A DNA stretch of 33,067 nt from positions 1 through 33,067 of the forward strand of contig JANJWS010000040.1 of the NCBI GenBank assembly GCA_024709425.1. Reading direction: 5' to 3'. Under the pieces are notes generated by a model that saw only the letters and a program-made list of their open reading frames with translations, was not told the origin of the DNA and ran no database searches. This DNA is from Thiobacillus sp. (GTDB lineage Bacteria > Pseudomonadota > Gammaproteobacteria > Burkholderiales > Thiobacillaceae). This document shows, piece by piece, positions 1 to 7,742 of the stretch. Numbering within the stretch: position 1 is the stretch's first letter; every line of letters starts with the position of its first letter. A program made the position numbers and the translations under genes.

Positions 1-2
1 AG

Positions 3-353
3 CTTGACCGGCTGCTTGCCCATGTCCAGTGCGGCGACGCCGGCGCGGATTTCCTCTTCCTTGCGGAAGCGGATCTGGGTCGAGATGTCGGGGCGGCTGA
101 CGGCGAGCGTGCCGGATTCGCCGCAGCAGCGGTCGGACAGCCGCACGCCGCCGCCGAGCAGGGCGTTGGCGACCTTCATCGGCGCGTAGGTCTTGATGGG
201 GGTGTGGCAGGGGTCGTGGTAGAGATATTTCTGCCCACTCGCACCGTCCAGCTGCACGCCTTTTTCCATCAGGTATTCGTGGATGTCGAGCAGGCGGCAG
301 CCGGGGAAGATCTTGCCGAATTCTTATTTCAGCAGCTGGTCCATTCAGGTGCC
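3..353 (-). pseudogene. In-frame continuation of the FAD/Fe-S oxidoreductase beyond three stop codons (second CCG domain), cut by the window edge
   Basis: Reading on in the same frame past the TGA at 354-356 gives GT, a second TGA (345-347), MDQLLK, a TAA (324-326), then an unbroken stretch to position 3. That stretch contains HDPCHTP and CCGESG, the hallmarks of the second CCG domain. In the family the three stop positions are normally Cys, Cys and Tyr (SCGTC...LLKYEF, from memory). All three are thus explained by a third-base C-to-A change (TGC to TGA twice, TAC to TAA once). The remainder shows no frameshift and keeps coding character, which suggests a very recent lesion or a sequence error. 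Selenocysteine could read TGA but not TAA. The true C terminus lies outside the window. Confidence 0.75.
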
Positions 354-3300
354 TCAGGACACGATCACGGTCTTGATGTCCAGGTATTTGAGCGTGTTGG
401 CGATGCGGTGGAACAGCACGCGGTTCTGCGCGGTGATGGCTTCGCCCTTGTCGGCCTGCCCCCCGGCGATTTGCGGATAGCCGCAACACAGATACCCCGG
501 CGGCAGCACGGTTTGCACACCCAGGTCGAACAGCATGGCCTGGGTGGCGAGGCCGATCTGGGAAAACAGGCGCTCGGAGCCGCAGCCGGGGAAGTAGAAC
601 ACGGCGTCGGCATCGTCGGAGAGCTTCGCGGGATTGCGCAGGATGGGCACGATCCTCGGGTCTTCCAGCCCCATCAGCGCGCGTGAGGTCTTCTTCGGCA
701 GTCCCCCGGGCATCGGTCGGTTGACCATGTGGATCACCTGCGCGACCGGCTTGGGCCGGCCCAGCGTGGCGGGCGGATGGCGTGTCTGGTCCTGGATCAG
801 GCCGAGACGCTTGAACAGCTGGTGGCCGGCGCGCTGGCCGGCGTAGCCCCATTCGATGAGCGCTTTTCTGAGCGCCTTGATCGTTTTCGGGTCGGTGGCG
901 TTGAGGAAGGCCATCGACGCCCAGCTGCCGGGGTTGAATTTCTTCTTGCCCTGGCGGCGCAGGAGATTGCGCATGGCGATGGAGACGTCGCCGAAGTCGA
1001 TGTCGACCGGGCACGGGTTCTTGCACTTGTGGCAGATGGTGCAGTGGTCGGCGACGTCGCCGAATTCGTCGAAGTGCCTGAGCGACACGCCACGCCGCGT
1101 CTGCTCTTCATACAGGAATGCCTCGATCAGCAGCGAGGTGGCGAGGATCTTGTTGCGCGGGCTGTAGAGGAGGTTCGCGCGCGGGATGTGGGTGTTGCAC
1201 ACCGGCTTGCACTTGCCGCAGCGCAGGCAGTCCTTGATCGAGTCGGCGATGGCCTCGATCTCGGTCGATTCGAGGATGATCGACTCGGCCTCCAGCAGGC
1301 CGAACGACGGCGTGTAGGCATTGCGCAGGTCGGCGCCGGGCATGAGCTTGCCCTGGTTGAAGCGGCCGTTGGGGTCGACTTTCTTCTTGTAGTCGGCGAA
1401 GGTCGCCAGCGTCGCTGCGTCGAGGAATTCGAGCTTGGTGAGCCCGATGCCGTGCTCGCCCGAAATCACGCCGCCGAGGTCGGTGGCGAGCTTCATGATG
1501 CGCGCGACCGCCGCGTTGGCGGCCTGCAGCATGGCGTAATCGTCGGAGTTGACGGGGATGTTGGTGTGCACGTTGCCGTCGCCGGCGTGCATGTGCAGCG
1601 CGACGAACACGCGGTTCTTCAGTACGTCCTTGTGGAGGCGGTCGCAGGCTTCGAGGATGGGCGTGTATTCGCGGCCGACGAAGAGCTGGTGCAGCTCGCG
1701 CCGCACTTCGCGCTTCCAGGACACGCGGATGTGCTTGTCGCGCAGGGCGGTGAAGATAGTGAGCGGAGAGTGGTCAGCGGCGAGCGGTGAGTCGGCGGGG
1801 GGGGTGAACGGCGCGTCGAGGTCGGCGAGGTACGCCGCCCAGCGCTGGCGCACTGTGGCGATGAGTGCCAGCGCCTGCGCCTGCTTGTCGGTGACCTGGG
1901 CGGGGTCGGCGACGGTATCGTCGTCTTCCAGCAGCGGCAGCTCGCCCGCGAAAAACTCGCCCAGGGCATCGAGTAGCTTCAGCTTGTTGGCGATCGACAG
2001 CTCGATGTTGATGCGCTCGATGCCGTCGGTGTAGTCGCCCAGGCGCGGCAGCGGGATGACGACGTCCTCGTTGATCTTGAAGGCGTTGGTGTGTGCGGCG
2101 ATGGCGGCGGTGCGGGCGCGGTCGAGCCAGAATTTCTTGCGCGTTTCCGCCGACACGGCGATGAAGCCTTCGCCGCCGCGCGCGTTGGCGAGACGGACGA
2201 TCCGGGATGCGGCCTCCCCCACGGCGACCTCGTTGTCCGAGACGACGTCGATCAGCAGCACCATGTTCGGCCGCGCGGCGCGGGGCGCCTTGGTGGCGTA
2301 GCCGACCGCCTTGACGTAGCGCGCGTCGAGGTGTTCCAGGCCGGCGAGCAGGACGTCCGGGTGGGTGTCGCAGTAGTCCTTGATTTCGACGATGGCCGGG
2401 GTGGCGTCGCGCGCGCTGCCGAAGAACTCCAGGCACACCGTGCGCGTGTGCGCGGGCAGGCGGTGCAGCACGAAGCGCGCCGAGGTGACCAGGCCGTCGC
2501 AGCCTTCCTTCTGGATGCCCGGCAAGCCGGCGAGGAACTTGTCGGTGACGTCCTTGCCCAGTCCCGTCTTGCGAAAGCGGCTGCCAGGGATGGTGAGGAT
2601 TTCCGGCGAGCCTTTGGGCGTCTTGCCGTCGGTGGCGTAGCGGCGGATTTCGAAAGTGGCGGAGGGCGCGTCGTGGATCTTGCCGCGGTTGTGGTCAAGC
2701 CGCGTGATCTCGATCCAGTCGGCGTCGGGGGTGACCATCTTCCACGACACCAGGTTGTCGAGCGCGGTGCCCCACAGCACGGCCTTCTTGCCGCCGGCGT
2801 TCATCGACACGTTGCCGCCGATGGTCGAGGCGTCCGCCGAGGTGGGGTCGACCGCGAACACCAGGCCGGCGGCGTCGGCGGCTTCCATTACGCGCCGGGT
2901 GACGACGCCGGCGCCGCAGTGGATGGTCGGCACCTCGAACTCGCAGCCGGGCAGGTGCAGCATTTCGACCGCGCCCAGCGTTTCCAGCTTTTCCGTATTG
3001 ATCACGGCCGCGCGGTCGGTGAGCGGCACCGCGCCACCGGTGTAGCCGGTGCCGCCGCCGCGTGGGATGACGGTGAGGCCGAGCTCGACGAGACCGGCGA
3101 CCAGCGGCGCCATCTCGGCTTCGGTGTCCGGGGTCAGCACGACGAAGGGGTACTCGACGCGCCAGTCGGTGGCGTCGGTCACATGGGAGACGCGGGCGAG
3201 CCCGTCGAACGCGATGTTGTCGCGGCGGGTGAGTCCGGCGAGCCGCTGCCGGATGCGCGCGCGCAGGCTGGCGGTGTCGGCGAACCACGACTCGAACTCG

Positions 3301-3635
3301 CGTACCGCACGTCCGGCGGCGGCGAGCAGCTGGCCGACCAGTTCGTTGCCCTGGCGGCGCGCCTCGATCTCGCGCAGGCGGTGGCGCAGCGCCTCGACCA
3401 GCATTGCGCGCCGCTTGGGGTTGTCGAGCAGGTCGTCTTCCAGGTAGGGATTGCGCCGCACCACCCAGATGTCGCCCAGCACCTCGAACAGCATGCGCGC
3501 CGAACGCCCCGTCCTGCGCTCGCCGCGCAGGGTGTTGAGCACGTCCCAGGCGTCGGCGCCGAGCAGGCGGATGACGATCTCGCGGTCGGAGAACGACGTG
3601 TAGTTGTAGGGGATCTCGCGCAGGCGTGCGGTCAT
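354..3635 (-). CDS. DUF3683/FAD-linked oxidase/Fe-S (CCG-domain) oxidoreductase, interrupted near its C terminus
   Basis: This is a probable D-lactate/2-hydroxyacid dehydrogenase of the fused flavin plus iron-sulfur type. In order the protein shows a DUF3683 N terminus (about 1-120), a PCMH-type FAD-binding domain (about 160-350, with the glycine-rich stretch [12 protein letters not shown]), an FAD-oxidase C-terminal domain (to about 780), two 4Fe-4S motifs (C803, C806, C809, C813 and C865, C868, C871, C875) and the first CCG domain (C1018, then C1050-C1051). The open frame ends at a TGA at 354-356, after residue 1093. Homology-like sequence continues in the same frame to the window edge, so the stop looks like a lesion or an error and not the natural end. 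The ATG at 3635 gives the usual [12 protein letters not shown] start; no clear Shine-Dalgarno precedes it. Substrate specificity is inferred from the family. Expression is divergent from the lipid operon. Confidence 0.9.
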   Translation of the reverse strand: MTARLREIPYNYTSFSDREIVIRLLGADAWDVLNTLRGERRTGRSARMLFEVLGDIWVVRRNPYLEDDLLDNPKRRAMLVEALRHRLREIEARRQGNELVGQLLAAAGRAVREFESWFADTASLRARIRQRLAGLTRRDNIAFDGLARVSHVTDATDWRVEYPFVVLTPDTEAEMAPLVAGLVELGLTVIPRGGGTGYTGGAVPLTDRAAVINTEKLETLGAVEMLHLPGCEFEVPTIHCGAGVVTRRVMEAADAAGLVFAVDPTSADASTIGGNVSMNAGGKKAVLWGTALDNLVSWKMVTPDADWIEITRLDHNRGKIHDAPSATFEIRRYATDGKTPKGSPEILTIPGSRFRKTGLGKDVTDKFLAGLPGIQKEGCDGLVTSARFVLHRLPAHTRTVCLEFFGSARDATPAIVEIKDYCDTHPDVLLAGLEHLDARYVKAVGYATKAPRAARPNMVLLIDVVSDNEVAVGEAASRIVRLANARGGEGFIAVSAETRKKFWLDRARTAAIAAHTNAFKINEDVVIPLPRLGDYTDGIERINIELSIANKLKLLDALGEFFAGELPLLEDDDTVADPAQVTDKQAQALALIATVRQRWAAYLADLDAPFTPPADSPLAADHSPLTIFTALRDKHIRVSWKREVRRELHQLFVGREYTPILEACDRLHKDVLKNRVFVALHMHAGDGNVHTNIPVNSDDYAMLQAANAAVARIMKLATDLGGVISGEHGIGLTKLEFLDAATLATFADYKKKVDPNGRFNQGKLMPGADLRNAYTPSFGLLEAESIILESTEIEAIADSIKDCLRCGKCKPVCNTHIPRANLLYSPRNKILATSLLIEAFLYEEQTRRGVSLRHFDEFGDVADHCTICHKCKNPCPVDIDFGDVSIAMRNLLRRQGKKKFNPGSWASMAFLNATDPKTIKALRKALIEWGYAGQRAGHQLFKRLGLIQDQTRHPPATLGRPKPVAQVIHMVNRPMPGGLPKKTSRALMGLEDPRIVPILRNPAKLSDDADAVFYFPGCGSERLFSQIGLATQAMLFDLGVQTVLPPGYLCCGYPQIAGGQADKGEAITAQNRVLFHRIANTLKYLDIKTVIVS

Positions 3636-3710
3636 GCGGGCTGGGGCGGGCGCGGCCGGAAGGACGCCGCACCGGTCATCTTCAAAGGATGCATTTTAAG
3701 GGATAGCCGC

Positions 3711-3716
3711 TACAAT
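3711..3716 (+). promoter_or_regulatory. Possible -10 element (TACAAT) of the lipid operon
   Basis: TACAAT lies about 30 bp before the start of the CDP-alcohol transferase, in the short divergent gap. No convincing -35 hexamer is seen at the usual distance, so this is a weak call. Confidence 0.3.
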
Positions 3717-3746
3717 CGCGCGAAAACACTAAATCGGGGAGGGGCT

Positions 3747-4358
3747 TTGGCTTCCGTGTACGACTTGAAACCACGCTTCCAGGCGCTGTTGCGGCCGCTG
3801 GTCGGGCGCCTCGCTGCGCTGGGCGTGACCGCCAACCAGGTGACGCTGGCGGCGGTCATGCTCTCGCTCGTCGGCGGCGGCCTCATCGCCTGGCAGCCCT
3901 TCGCCAGTTGGACATTGCTGCTGCTGCCGGGTTTCCTGCTGGCGCGCATGGCGCTCAATGCCATCGACGGCATGCTGGCGCGCGAGCATGGGCAGCAGTC
4001 GCGCCTCGGCGCCCTCCTCAACGAGCTCGGCGACGTCGTGTCCGATGCGGCGCTCTACCTGCCGCTGGCGTGGGTGCCCATGGTGTGGGTGCCGCTGATC
4101 GAAGCCATCGTCGTGCTCGCCGTGGTGAGCGAGATGGCCGGCGTGGTCGCGGTGCAGATCGGCGCGCGCCGGCAGTACCAGGGGCCGATGGGCAAGAGCG
4201 ACCGCGCGCTGTGGTTCGGCGCGCTGGGCCTCGCGCTGGGGTTGGGCGTCGAACCCGGCAACTGGATCAACTGGGGACTGGGTGCGATGGCGCTGTTGCT
4301 GGTGGCCACCATCGTCAACCGCGCGCGCGGCGCGCTGAAGGAAAGCGGTGCCGCCTAA
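3747..4358 (+). CDS. CDP-alcohol phosphatidyltransferase family protein (YnbA-like)
   Basis: An integral membrane enzyme of about 203 residues that would move a phosphatidyl group from CDP-diacylglycerol to an unknown alcohol. The family motif D-x2-DG-x2-AR-x8-G-x3-D-x3-D is present in a variant form: N71, D74, G75, A78, R79, G88, N92, D96. Two of the four metal-binding Asp are therefore Asn. I recall NAIDG/NELGD forms as typical of this YnbA-like subfamily, so the change is probably characteristic and not damage. Several hydrophobic segments follow. The start is probably TTG at 3747 (MASVYDLKPRF), just after GGGGAGGGG; GTG at 3756 is an alternative. It overlaps the CdsA-like gene by 11 bp, and the operon continues with an acyltransferase. 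Head-group specificity cannot be read from the sequence. Confidence 0.85.
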   Translation: MASVYDLKPRFQALLRPLVGRLAALGVTANQVTLAAVMLSLVGGGLIAWQPFASWTLLLLPGFLLARMALNAIDGMLAREHGQQSRLGALLNELGDVVSDAALYLPLAWVPMVWVPLIEAIVVLAVVSEMAGVVAVQIGARRQYQGPMGKSDRALWFGALGLALGLGVEPGNWINWGLGAMALLLVATIVNRARGALKESGAA

Positions 4359-5274
4359 CCTGCGCTACGCGCTCTACGGCATTCTCGCCCTGCTGCTGCT
4401 GGGCACTGTCGTCATCGGGCTGAAGCGTGTCCTGAAGCCGGGTTCCGGCGATACCGAACTGTGGCTGCGCATGCGTTCGTGGTGGGTGATGGCGGGGCTT
4501 TTCATGCTCGCGATCGCGGTCGATCGTACCTGGTCGATCCTGTTCTTCGCGCTGGTGAGCTTCCTCGCACTGAAGGAATACCTCAGCATCATTCCCACCC
4601 GCCGCGCCGACCGCCGCGTGCTGCTGTGGGCCTACCTCGCCATCCCGGTGCAGTACTGGTGGGTCGCCGAAGCCTGGTTCGGCATGTTCATCATCTTCAT
4701 CCCGGTGTACCTGTTCCTGTTCATTCCGCTGCGCATGGTCACCATCGGCGACACGCAGGGCTTTCTCAAGGCCGCCGGCACGCTGCACTGGGGCCTGATG
4801 ACCACGGTGTTTTCGCTGTCGCACGCGGCTTTCCTGCTGGCGCTGCCGGAGGCCGGCAACCCGGCGGCGGGCAGCGCGGGGCTGCTGCTGTTCCTGGTCT
4901 TCCTCACCCAGTTCAATGATGTCATGCAGTTCGTCTGGGGCAAGCTCGCCGGGCGGCGCAAGGTCATCCCGAAGGTGAGTCCCGGCAAGACCGTGGCGGG
5001 CTTCGTCGGTGGCGTGGCGACGACCACGCTGCTCGCCTGGCTCGCAGCGCCGTACCTGACGCCGCTGACGGGGTGGCAGCCGCTGGCCGCGGGCCTCCTC
5101 ATCGGCATCGGCGGCTTCGTCGGCGACGTGACGATCTCCGCGGTGAAGCGCGATCTCGGCATCAAGGACAGCGGCAGCCTCATTCCGGGCCATGGCGGCA
5201 TCCTCGACCGCGTCGACAGCCTCACCTACACCGCGCCGCTTTTCTTCCACTTCGTCTATTTCCTGCATTACTGA
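4348..5274 (+). CDS. Phosphatidate cytidylyltransferase family protein (CdsA/YnbB-like)
   Basis: Predicted to make CDP-diacylglycerol from phosphatidate and CTP in the inner membrane. The 308-residue protein has many hydrophobic helices and ends with the CDS signature: SAVKRDLGIKD, then PGHGGILDRVDS, which holds the conserved KR, KD and DR-x-D residues. The start is GTG at 4348, inside the last codons of the upstream transferase gene, which suggests translational coupling. The stop is 2 bp before the ATG of the acyltransferase gene. Housekeeping cdsA usually lies with uppS and dxr, so this is more likely the second, YnbB-type paralogue. It would supply CDP-diacylglycerol directly to the transferase encoded beside it. 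That substrate channel is an inference from gene order. Confidence 0.9.
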   Translation: MPPNLRYALYGILALLLLGTVVIGLKRVLKPGSGDTELWLRMRSWWVMAGLFMLAIAVDRTWSILFFALVSFLALKEYLSIIPTRRADRRVLLWAYLAIPVQYWWVAEAWFGMFIIFIPVYLFLFIPLRMVTIGDTQGFLKAAGTLHWGLMTTVFSLSHAAFLLALPEAGNPAAGSAGLLLFLVFLTQFNDVMQFVWGKLAGRRKVIPKVSPGKTVAGFVGGVATTTLLAWLAAPYLTPLTGWQPLAAGLLIGIGGFVGDVTISAVKRDLGIKDSGSLIPGHGGILDRVDSLTYTAPLFFHFVYFLHY

Positions 5275-5276
5275 CG

Positions 5277-6095
5277 ATGCGCTGGATCCAGGCCGGATTC
5301 TTCGTGCTGGTGGTGCGTCCGTTGCTCGCCGTGGTGCTGGGGATCAACCTGCGCCACGCCGGGCGCCTTCCGAAAACGGGGCCGGCGATCCTCGCCGCCA
5401 ACCACAACAGCCATCTCGACACGTTATTGCTGATGAGCCTGTATCCGCTGGCGCAGTTGCATCGCGTGCGGCCGGTGGCCGCGGCCGACTACTTCCTGAA
5501 GAACCGCATCGTCGCGTGGTTTGCCCTGAACGTCCTGCGCATTTTGCCGCTGTCGCGGCGACCGAGCGGGCGTGGCGCGTTGCCACCCCTGACCATGAAA
5601 CCCGCCATGCCCGCTTCCCTCTCCCCAGCCCTCTCCCGCAAGCGGGCGAGGGGGATGTGGAATCGCGTCGCGATGTTTCTCGCCAAGAAGGCGCCCCCTC
5701 CCCAACCCTCCTTCCGGTCGGCGGAGGGGGCAGGCGTCATGCCCAAACCGATTAACGAAAAACCGCTCGCGCACATCGAGGCGGCGCTGGCCGCGGGCGA
5801 CATCCTTATCCTGTTTCCCGAAGGCTCGCGTGGCGAGCCGGAAAAGCGTGGCGAGCTGAAGAGCGGGATCGCCCATCTGATGGAGCAGGCGCCGCAGGTG
5901 CCCGTCGTGCCGGTGTTCCTGCGCGGGCTGGGGAAGGCGCTGCCGAAGGGGGAGTGGGTGCCAGTGCCGTTCTTTGCGGACGGTTACGTCGGTGAGCCGC
6001 TGGTCTGGCAGGGCAGCCGGGCGGCGACGATGGCGGCGCTGAGCGAGCGCTTCGCGGCGCTCGAACGCGAGAGCGTGCCGCTGGCGTGGGAATGA
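5277..6095 (+). CDS. 1-acyl-sn-glycerol-3-phosphate acyltransferase-like protein (PlsC family) with an inserted repeat
   Basis: A predicted acyltransferase that would make phosphatidate for the CdsA-like enzyme encoded just upstream. It has an N-terminal hydrophobic segment, the catalytic H43-x4-D48 motif (NHNSHLD) and the FPEGSRG motif at 180-186. The 272 residues exceed what the fold needs. Between ILPLSR (ending at 94) and the PLAHIEAAL helix (from 163) lies a Pro/Ala/Arg-rich stretch of about 65 residues; E. coli PlsC bridges this distance with about 25. The extra DNA is a palindromic repeat also found downstream of the rhodanese gene. The frame stays open through it. The insert may form a surface loop or inactivate the enzyme. 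ATG at 5277 follows the upstream stop by 2 bp. Confidence 0.85.
   Translation: MRWIQAGFFVLVVRPLLAVVLGINLRHAGRLPKTGPAILAANHNSHLDTLLLMSLYPLAQLHRVRPVAAADYFLKNRIVAWFALNVLRILPLSRRPSGRGALPPLTMKPAMPASLSPALSRKRARGMWNRVAMFLAKKAPPPQPSFRSAEGAGVMPKPINEKPLAHIEAALAAGDILILFPEGSRGEPEKRGELKSGIAHLMEQAPQVPVVPVFLRGLGKALPKGEWVPVPFFADGYVGEPLVWQGSRAATMAALSERFAALERESVPLAWE
5566..5687 (+). repeat. Dispersed palindromic repeat, copy A, in frame inside the acyltransferase gene
   Basis: About 120 bp that align, inverted, with 25402-25522. Shared blocks include TGGCGCGTTGCC, ATGAAAC-CGCCA, CCCG-TTCCCTC and a CCCTCTCCC / GAGGGGG hairpin. A further block, GTG...CGC-TCGCG-TGTTT, lies downstream. A second palindromic C-rich stretch (CCCTCC ... 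GGAGGG, about 5706-5730) follows in the same gene. It supplies about 40 codons without breaking the frame. Confidence 0.7.
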
Positions 6096-6123
6096 TCCCC
6101 GCCTGGCGGCACGGAGGCGACGC

Positions 6124-6543
6124 TTACTTGGCGAGGTAGAGCTCGATGACCTTTTTCCACTGTTCCGGGGTCAGCACCTTGCGTGTGTAGTCGCGGCAGG
6201 CGAGCTTGGCGACCACGAGCTTGATCTCCTTGCGCTGGACGTCGCGTACCATCTTCTGGATGTCAGCGTTGCCCTTGCCGTCGATCATGGCCTGGTTGAT
6301 CGCCTTGCGGTCGGCGACGATCTCGCGCTCCATGCGCTCGCGGTCGGCGCGTCCGGAGGCGATCCAGGCTTCGAGCTTCGCTTTCTGGTCGTCGCTGAGG
6401 CCAAGGTCCTTGGCGTGGTCGATGGCCACCGGCATCAACGTCGGGGCGGGGGAGACATAGGTTTCGAGCGCCTGGCGCTCGCCGGCCTGAACGGACGCGG
6501 AAGCCAGCGCAAGAGTGAGGGCGAGAGTGCGAAGGATCTTCAT
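6124..6543 (-). CDS. Spy/CpxP-like (LTxxQ) periplasmic protein
   Basis: A small secreted helical protein of about 139 residues. MKILRTLALTLALASASVQA is a clean signal peptide, so I start at the ATG at 6543 and not at the in-frame ATG 45 bp upstream. The mature part is charged and helical. It contains DLGLSDDQKAKLEAW and VLTPEQWKKV, both of which match the L(T/S)xxQ pattern of Spy/CpxP-type periplasmic chaperones and metal- or envelope-stress proteins. Two Cys-free LTxxQ copies are usual; one Cys (LACRDY) is present here near the end. A promoter with an embedded 8-bp inverted repeat precedes it, so it is probably induced by a dedicated regulator. Its exact role is unknown. Confidence 0.75.
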   Translation of the reverse strand: MKILRTLALTLALASASVQAGERQALETYVSPAPTLMPVAIDHAKDLGLSDDQKAKLEAWIASGRADRERMEREIVADRKAINQAMIDGKGNADIQKMVRDVQRKEIKLVVAKLACRDYTRKVLTPEQWKKVIELYLAK

Positions 6544-6571
6544 GGCGGTGGACCTTTCGGAGGAATGAACA

Positions 6572-6608
6572 ATAAGCATATTAGACAATGCTTATATATT
6601 GTTGGCAA
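6572..6608 (-). promoter_or_regulatory. Promoter with embedded operator for the Spy-like gene
   Basis: On the minus strand TTGCCA (6603-6608) and TCTAAT (6580-6585) are 17 bp apart, a good sigma-70 layout. A perfect inverted repeat ATAAGCAT-8 bp-ATGCTTAT (6572-6595) covers the -10 and part of the spacer. That is where a repressor or a MerR/ArsR-type regulator would bind. No regulator gene is adjacent. Confidence 0.6.
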
Positions 6609-6674
6609 TGGTACAAACGGAGACCATGCGCACGCTCGTGACGACCCCGCGCCGGCGATGGTGGGGGCGGCGCG

Positions 6675-7580
6675 TCAGCGCTTGCGGAACATCGAGCGGA
6701 TGAGACGAACGGCCATCAGCGCCAGGGCGCCGGCTGCGACGCCGACCCCGGCATCGGCGGCCAGTGGCAGCAGCCACGCCAGGGGCCCAGGCGCCGGTGC
6801 CAGCGCAGCGACCGCATGATGCACCGCTGGCAGGCCGTGCGCCAGGATACCGCCACCCACCAGGAACATGGCCGCCGTGCCGACTACGGAAAGCGTCTTC
6901 ATGAGCCACGGGGCGGCCGCGAGCAGGCCGCGACCGAGCGCACGTGGCGCGGCATTGGCCCGGCCGGCGAGATACAGTCCGGCGTCGTCGAGCTTGATGA
7001 TGCCGGCGACCAGGCCATAGACCCCGACGGTCATGAGCACGGCAATGCCGGCGAGCACCGCGACCTGCATGCTGAAGGACGCGGCCGCGACAGTCCCCAG
7101 CGTAATGACGATGATCTCGGCGGAGAGGATGAAATCGGTACGCACCGCCCCCTGGATTTTTTCCCGCTCCAGCGCCATCAGGTCGACCGCGGGGTGGGCG
7201 AGCGCATGGGCCAGCTCCGCGTCGTGGACGGCCGCCTCGACGGGGTGGAGGTATTTGTGCGCGAGTTTCTCGACGCCTTCGTAACAGAGGAAGGCACCAC
7301 CCAGCATCAGCAGCGGGGTGATCGCCCAGGGCGCCGCGGCGCTGATGGTGAGCGCCGCCGGCACGAGGATCAGTTTATTGCGGAACGATCCTCGCGCCAC
7401 GGCCCACACCACCGGCAGTTCGCGTTCTGCACGCACGCCGGCGACCTGCTGCGCGTTGAGCGCGAGATCGTCGCCCAGCACGCCAGAGGTCTTCTTCGCA
7501 GCGACCTTGGTCATCACCGACACGTCGTCGAGGACGGTGGCGATGTCGTCGATGAGCGCGAGCAGACTGGCGCCGGCCAT
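6675..7580 (-). CDS. DUF808 family membrane protein (YedI-like)
   Basis: A 301-residue inner-membrane protein. The N-terminal block (MAGASLLALIDDIATVLDDV, then KVAAKKTSGVLGDDLALNAQQV) is the diagnostic start of the DUF808/YedI family. Six or so hydrophobic segments follow, among them the glycine-rich PLLMLGGAFLCYEG. Length agrees with the family. No biochemical role is established for it, and none can be inferred here. It ends 131 bp before the Spy-like gene's start side. It begins only 4 bp from the end of a MITE-like insertion that separates it from nadA, so it may have lost its original promoter or gained one from that element. Confidence 0.9.
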   Translation of the reverse strand: MAGASLLALIDDIATVLDDVSVMTKVAAKKTSGVLGDDLALNAQQVAGVRAERELPVVWAVARGSFRNKLILVPAALTISAAAPWAITPLLMLGGAFLCYEGVEKLAHKYLHPVEAAVHDAELAHALAHPAVDLMALEREKIQGAVRTDFILSAEIIVITLGTVAAASFSMQVAVLAGIAVLMTVGVYGLVAGIIKLDDAGLYLAGRANAAPRALGRGLLAAAPWLMKTLSVVGTAAMFLVGGGILAHGLPAVHHAVAALAPAPGPLAWLLPLAADAGVGVAAGALALMAVRLIRSMFRKR

Positions 7581-7584
7581 GGAT

Positions 7585-7742
7585 TAGGGCGTGATAATCC
7601 TAATTTGGCGTCCGCGACGAGGCCGGTTCGGGATGCAGACCGCGAAGCGGGCCACGCCGCAGTGTCGTTCACTGCAAGCGGCTTGCGACAAAGGGATGCG
7701 CCCGAATCCGTCCGAACGTGAAATTAGTGTTATCACGCCCTA
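7585..7742. mobile_element. MITE-like element, 158 bp, with 22-bp terminal inverted repeats
   Basis: The left end (7585-7606) and the right end (7721-7742) are inverted copies, TAGGGCGTGATAA-2 bp-CTAATTT, differing at only two positions. Both ends begin with TA, as expected for a TA target-site duplication of the IS630/Tc1-mariner type. The interior of about 114 bp has no coding potential. The terminal TA at 7741-7742 forms part of the TAG stop of nadA. Confidence 0.7.

Noticed and set aside
324-356. Selenocysteine insertion at the two TGA codons of the FAD/Fe-S gene
   Set aside because: A TAA stop follows seven codons after the second TGA and cannot be read as selenocysteine; all three share one substitution type, which favours error or mutation. 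Kept only as a minor alternative.
2091-3746. Long plus-strand frame opposite the FAD/Fe-S gene
   Set aside because: It is the antisense shadow of a well-supported gene in G+C-rich DNA; only its last 203 codons, from 3747, form a real gene.
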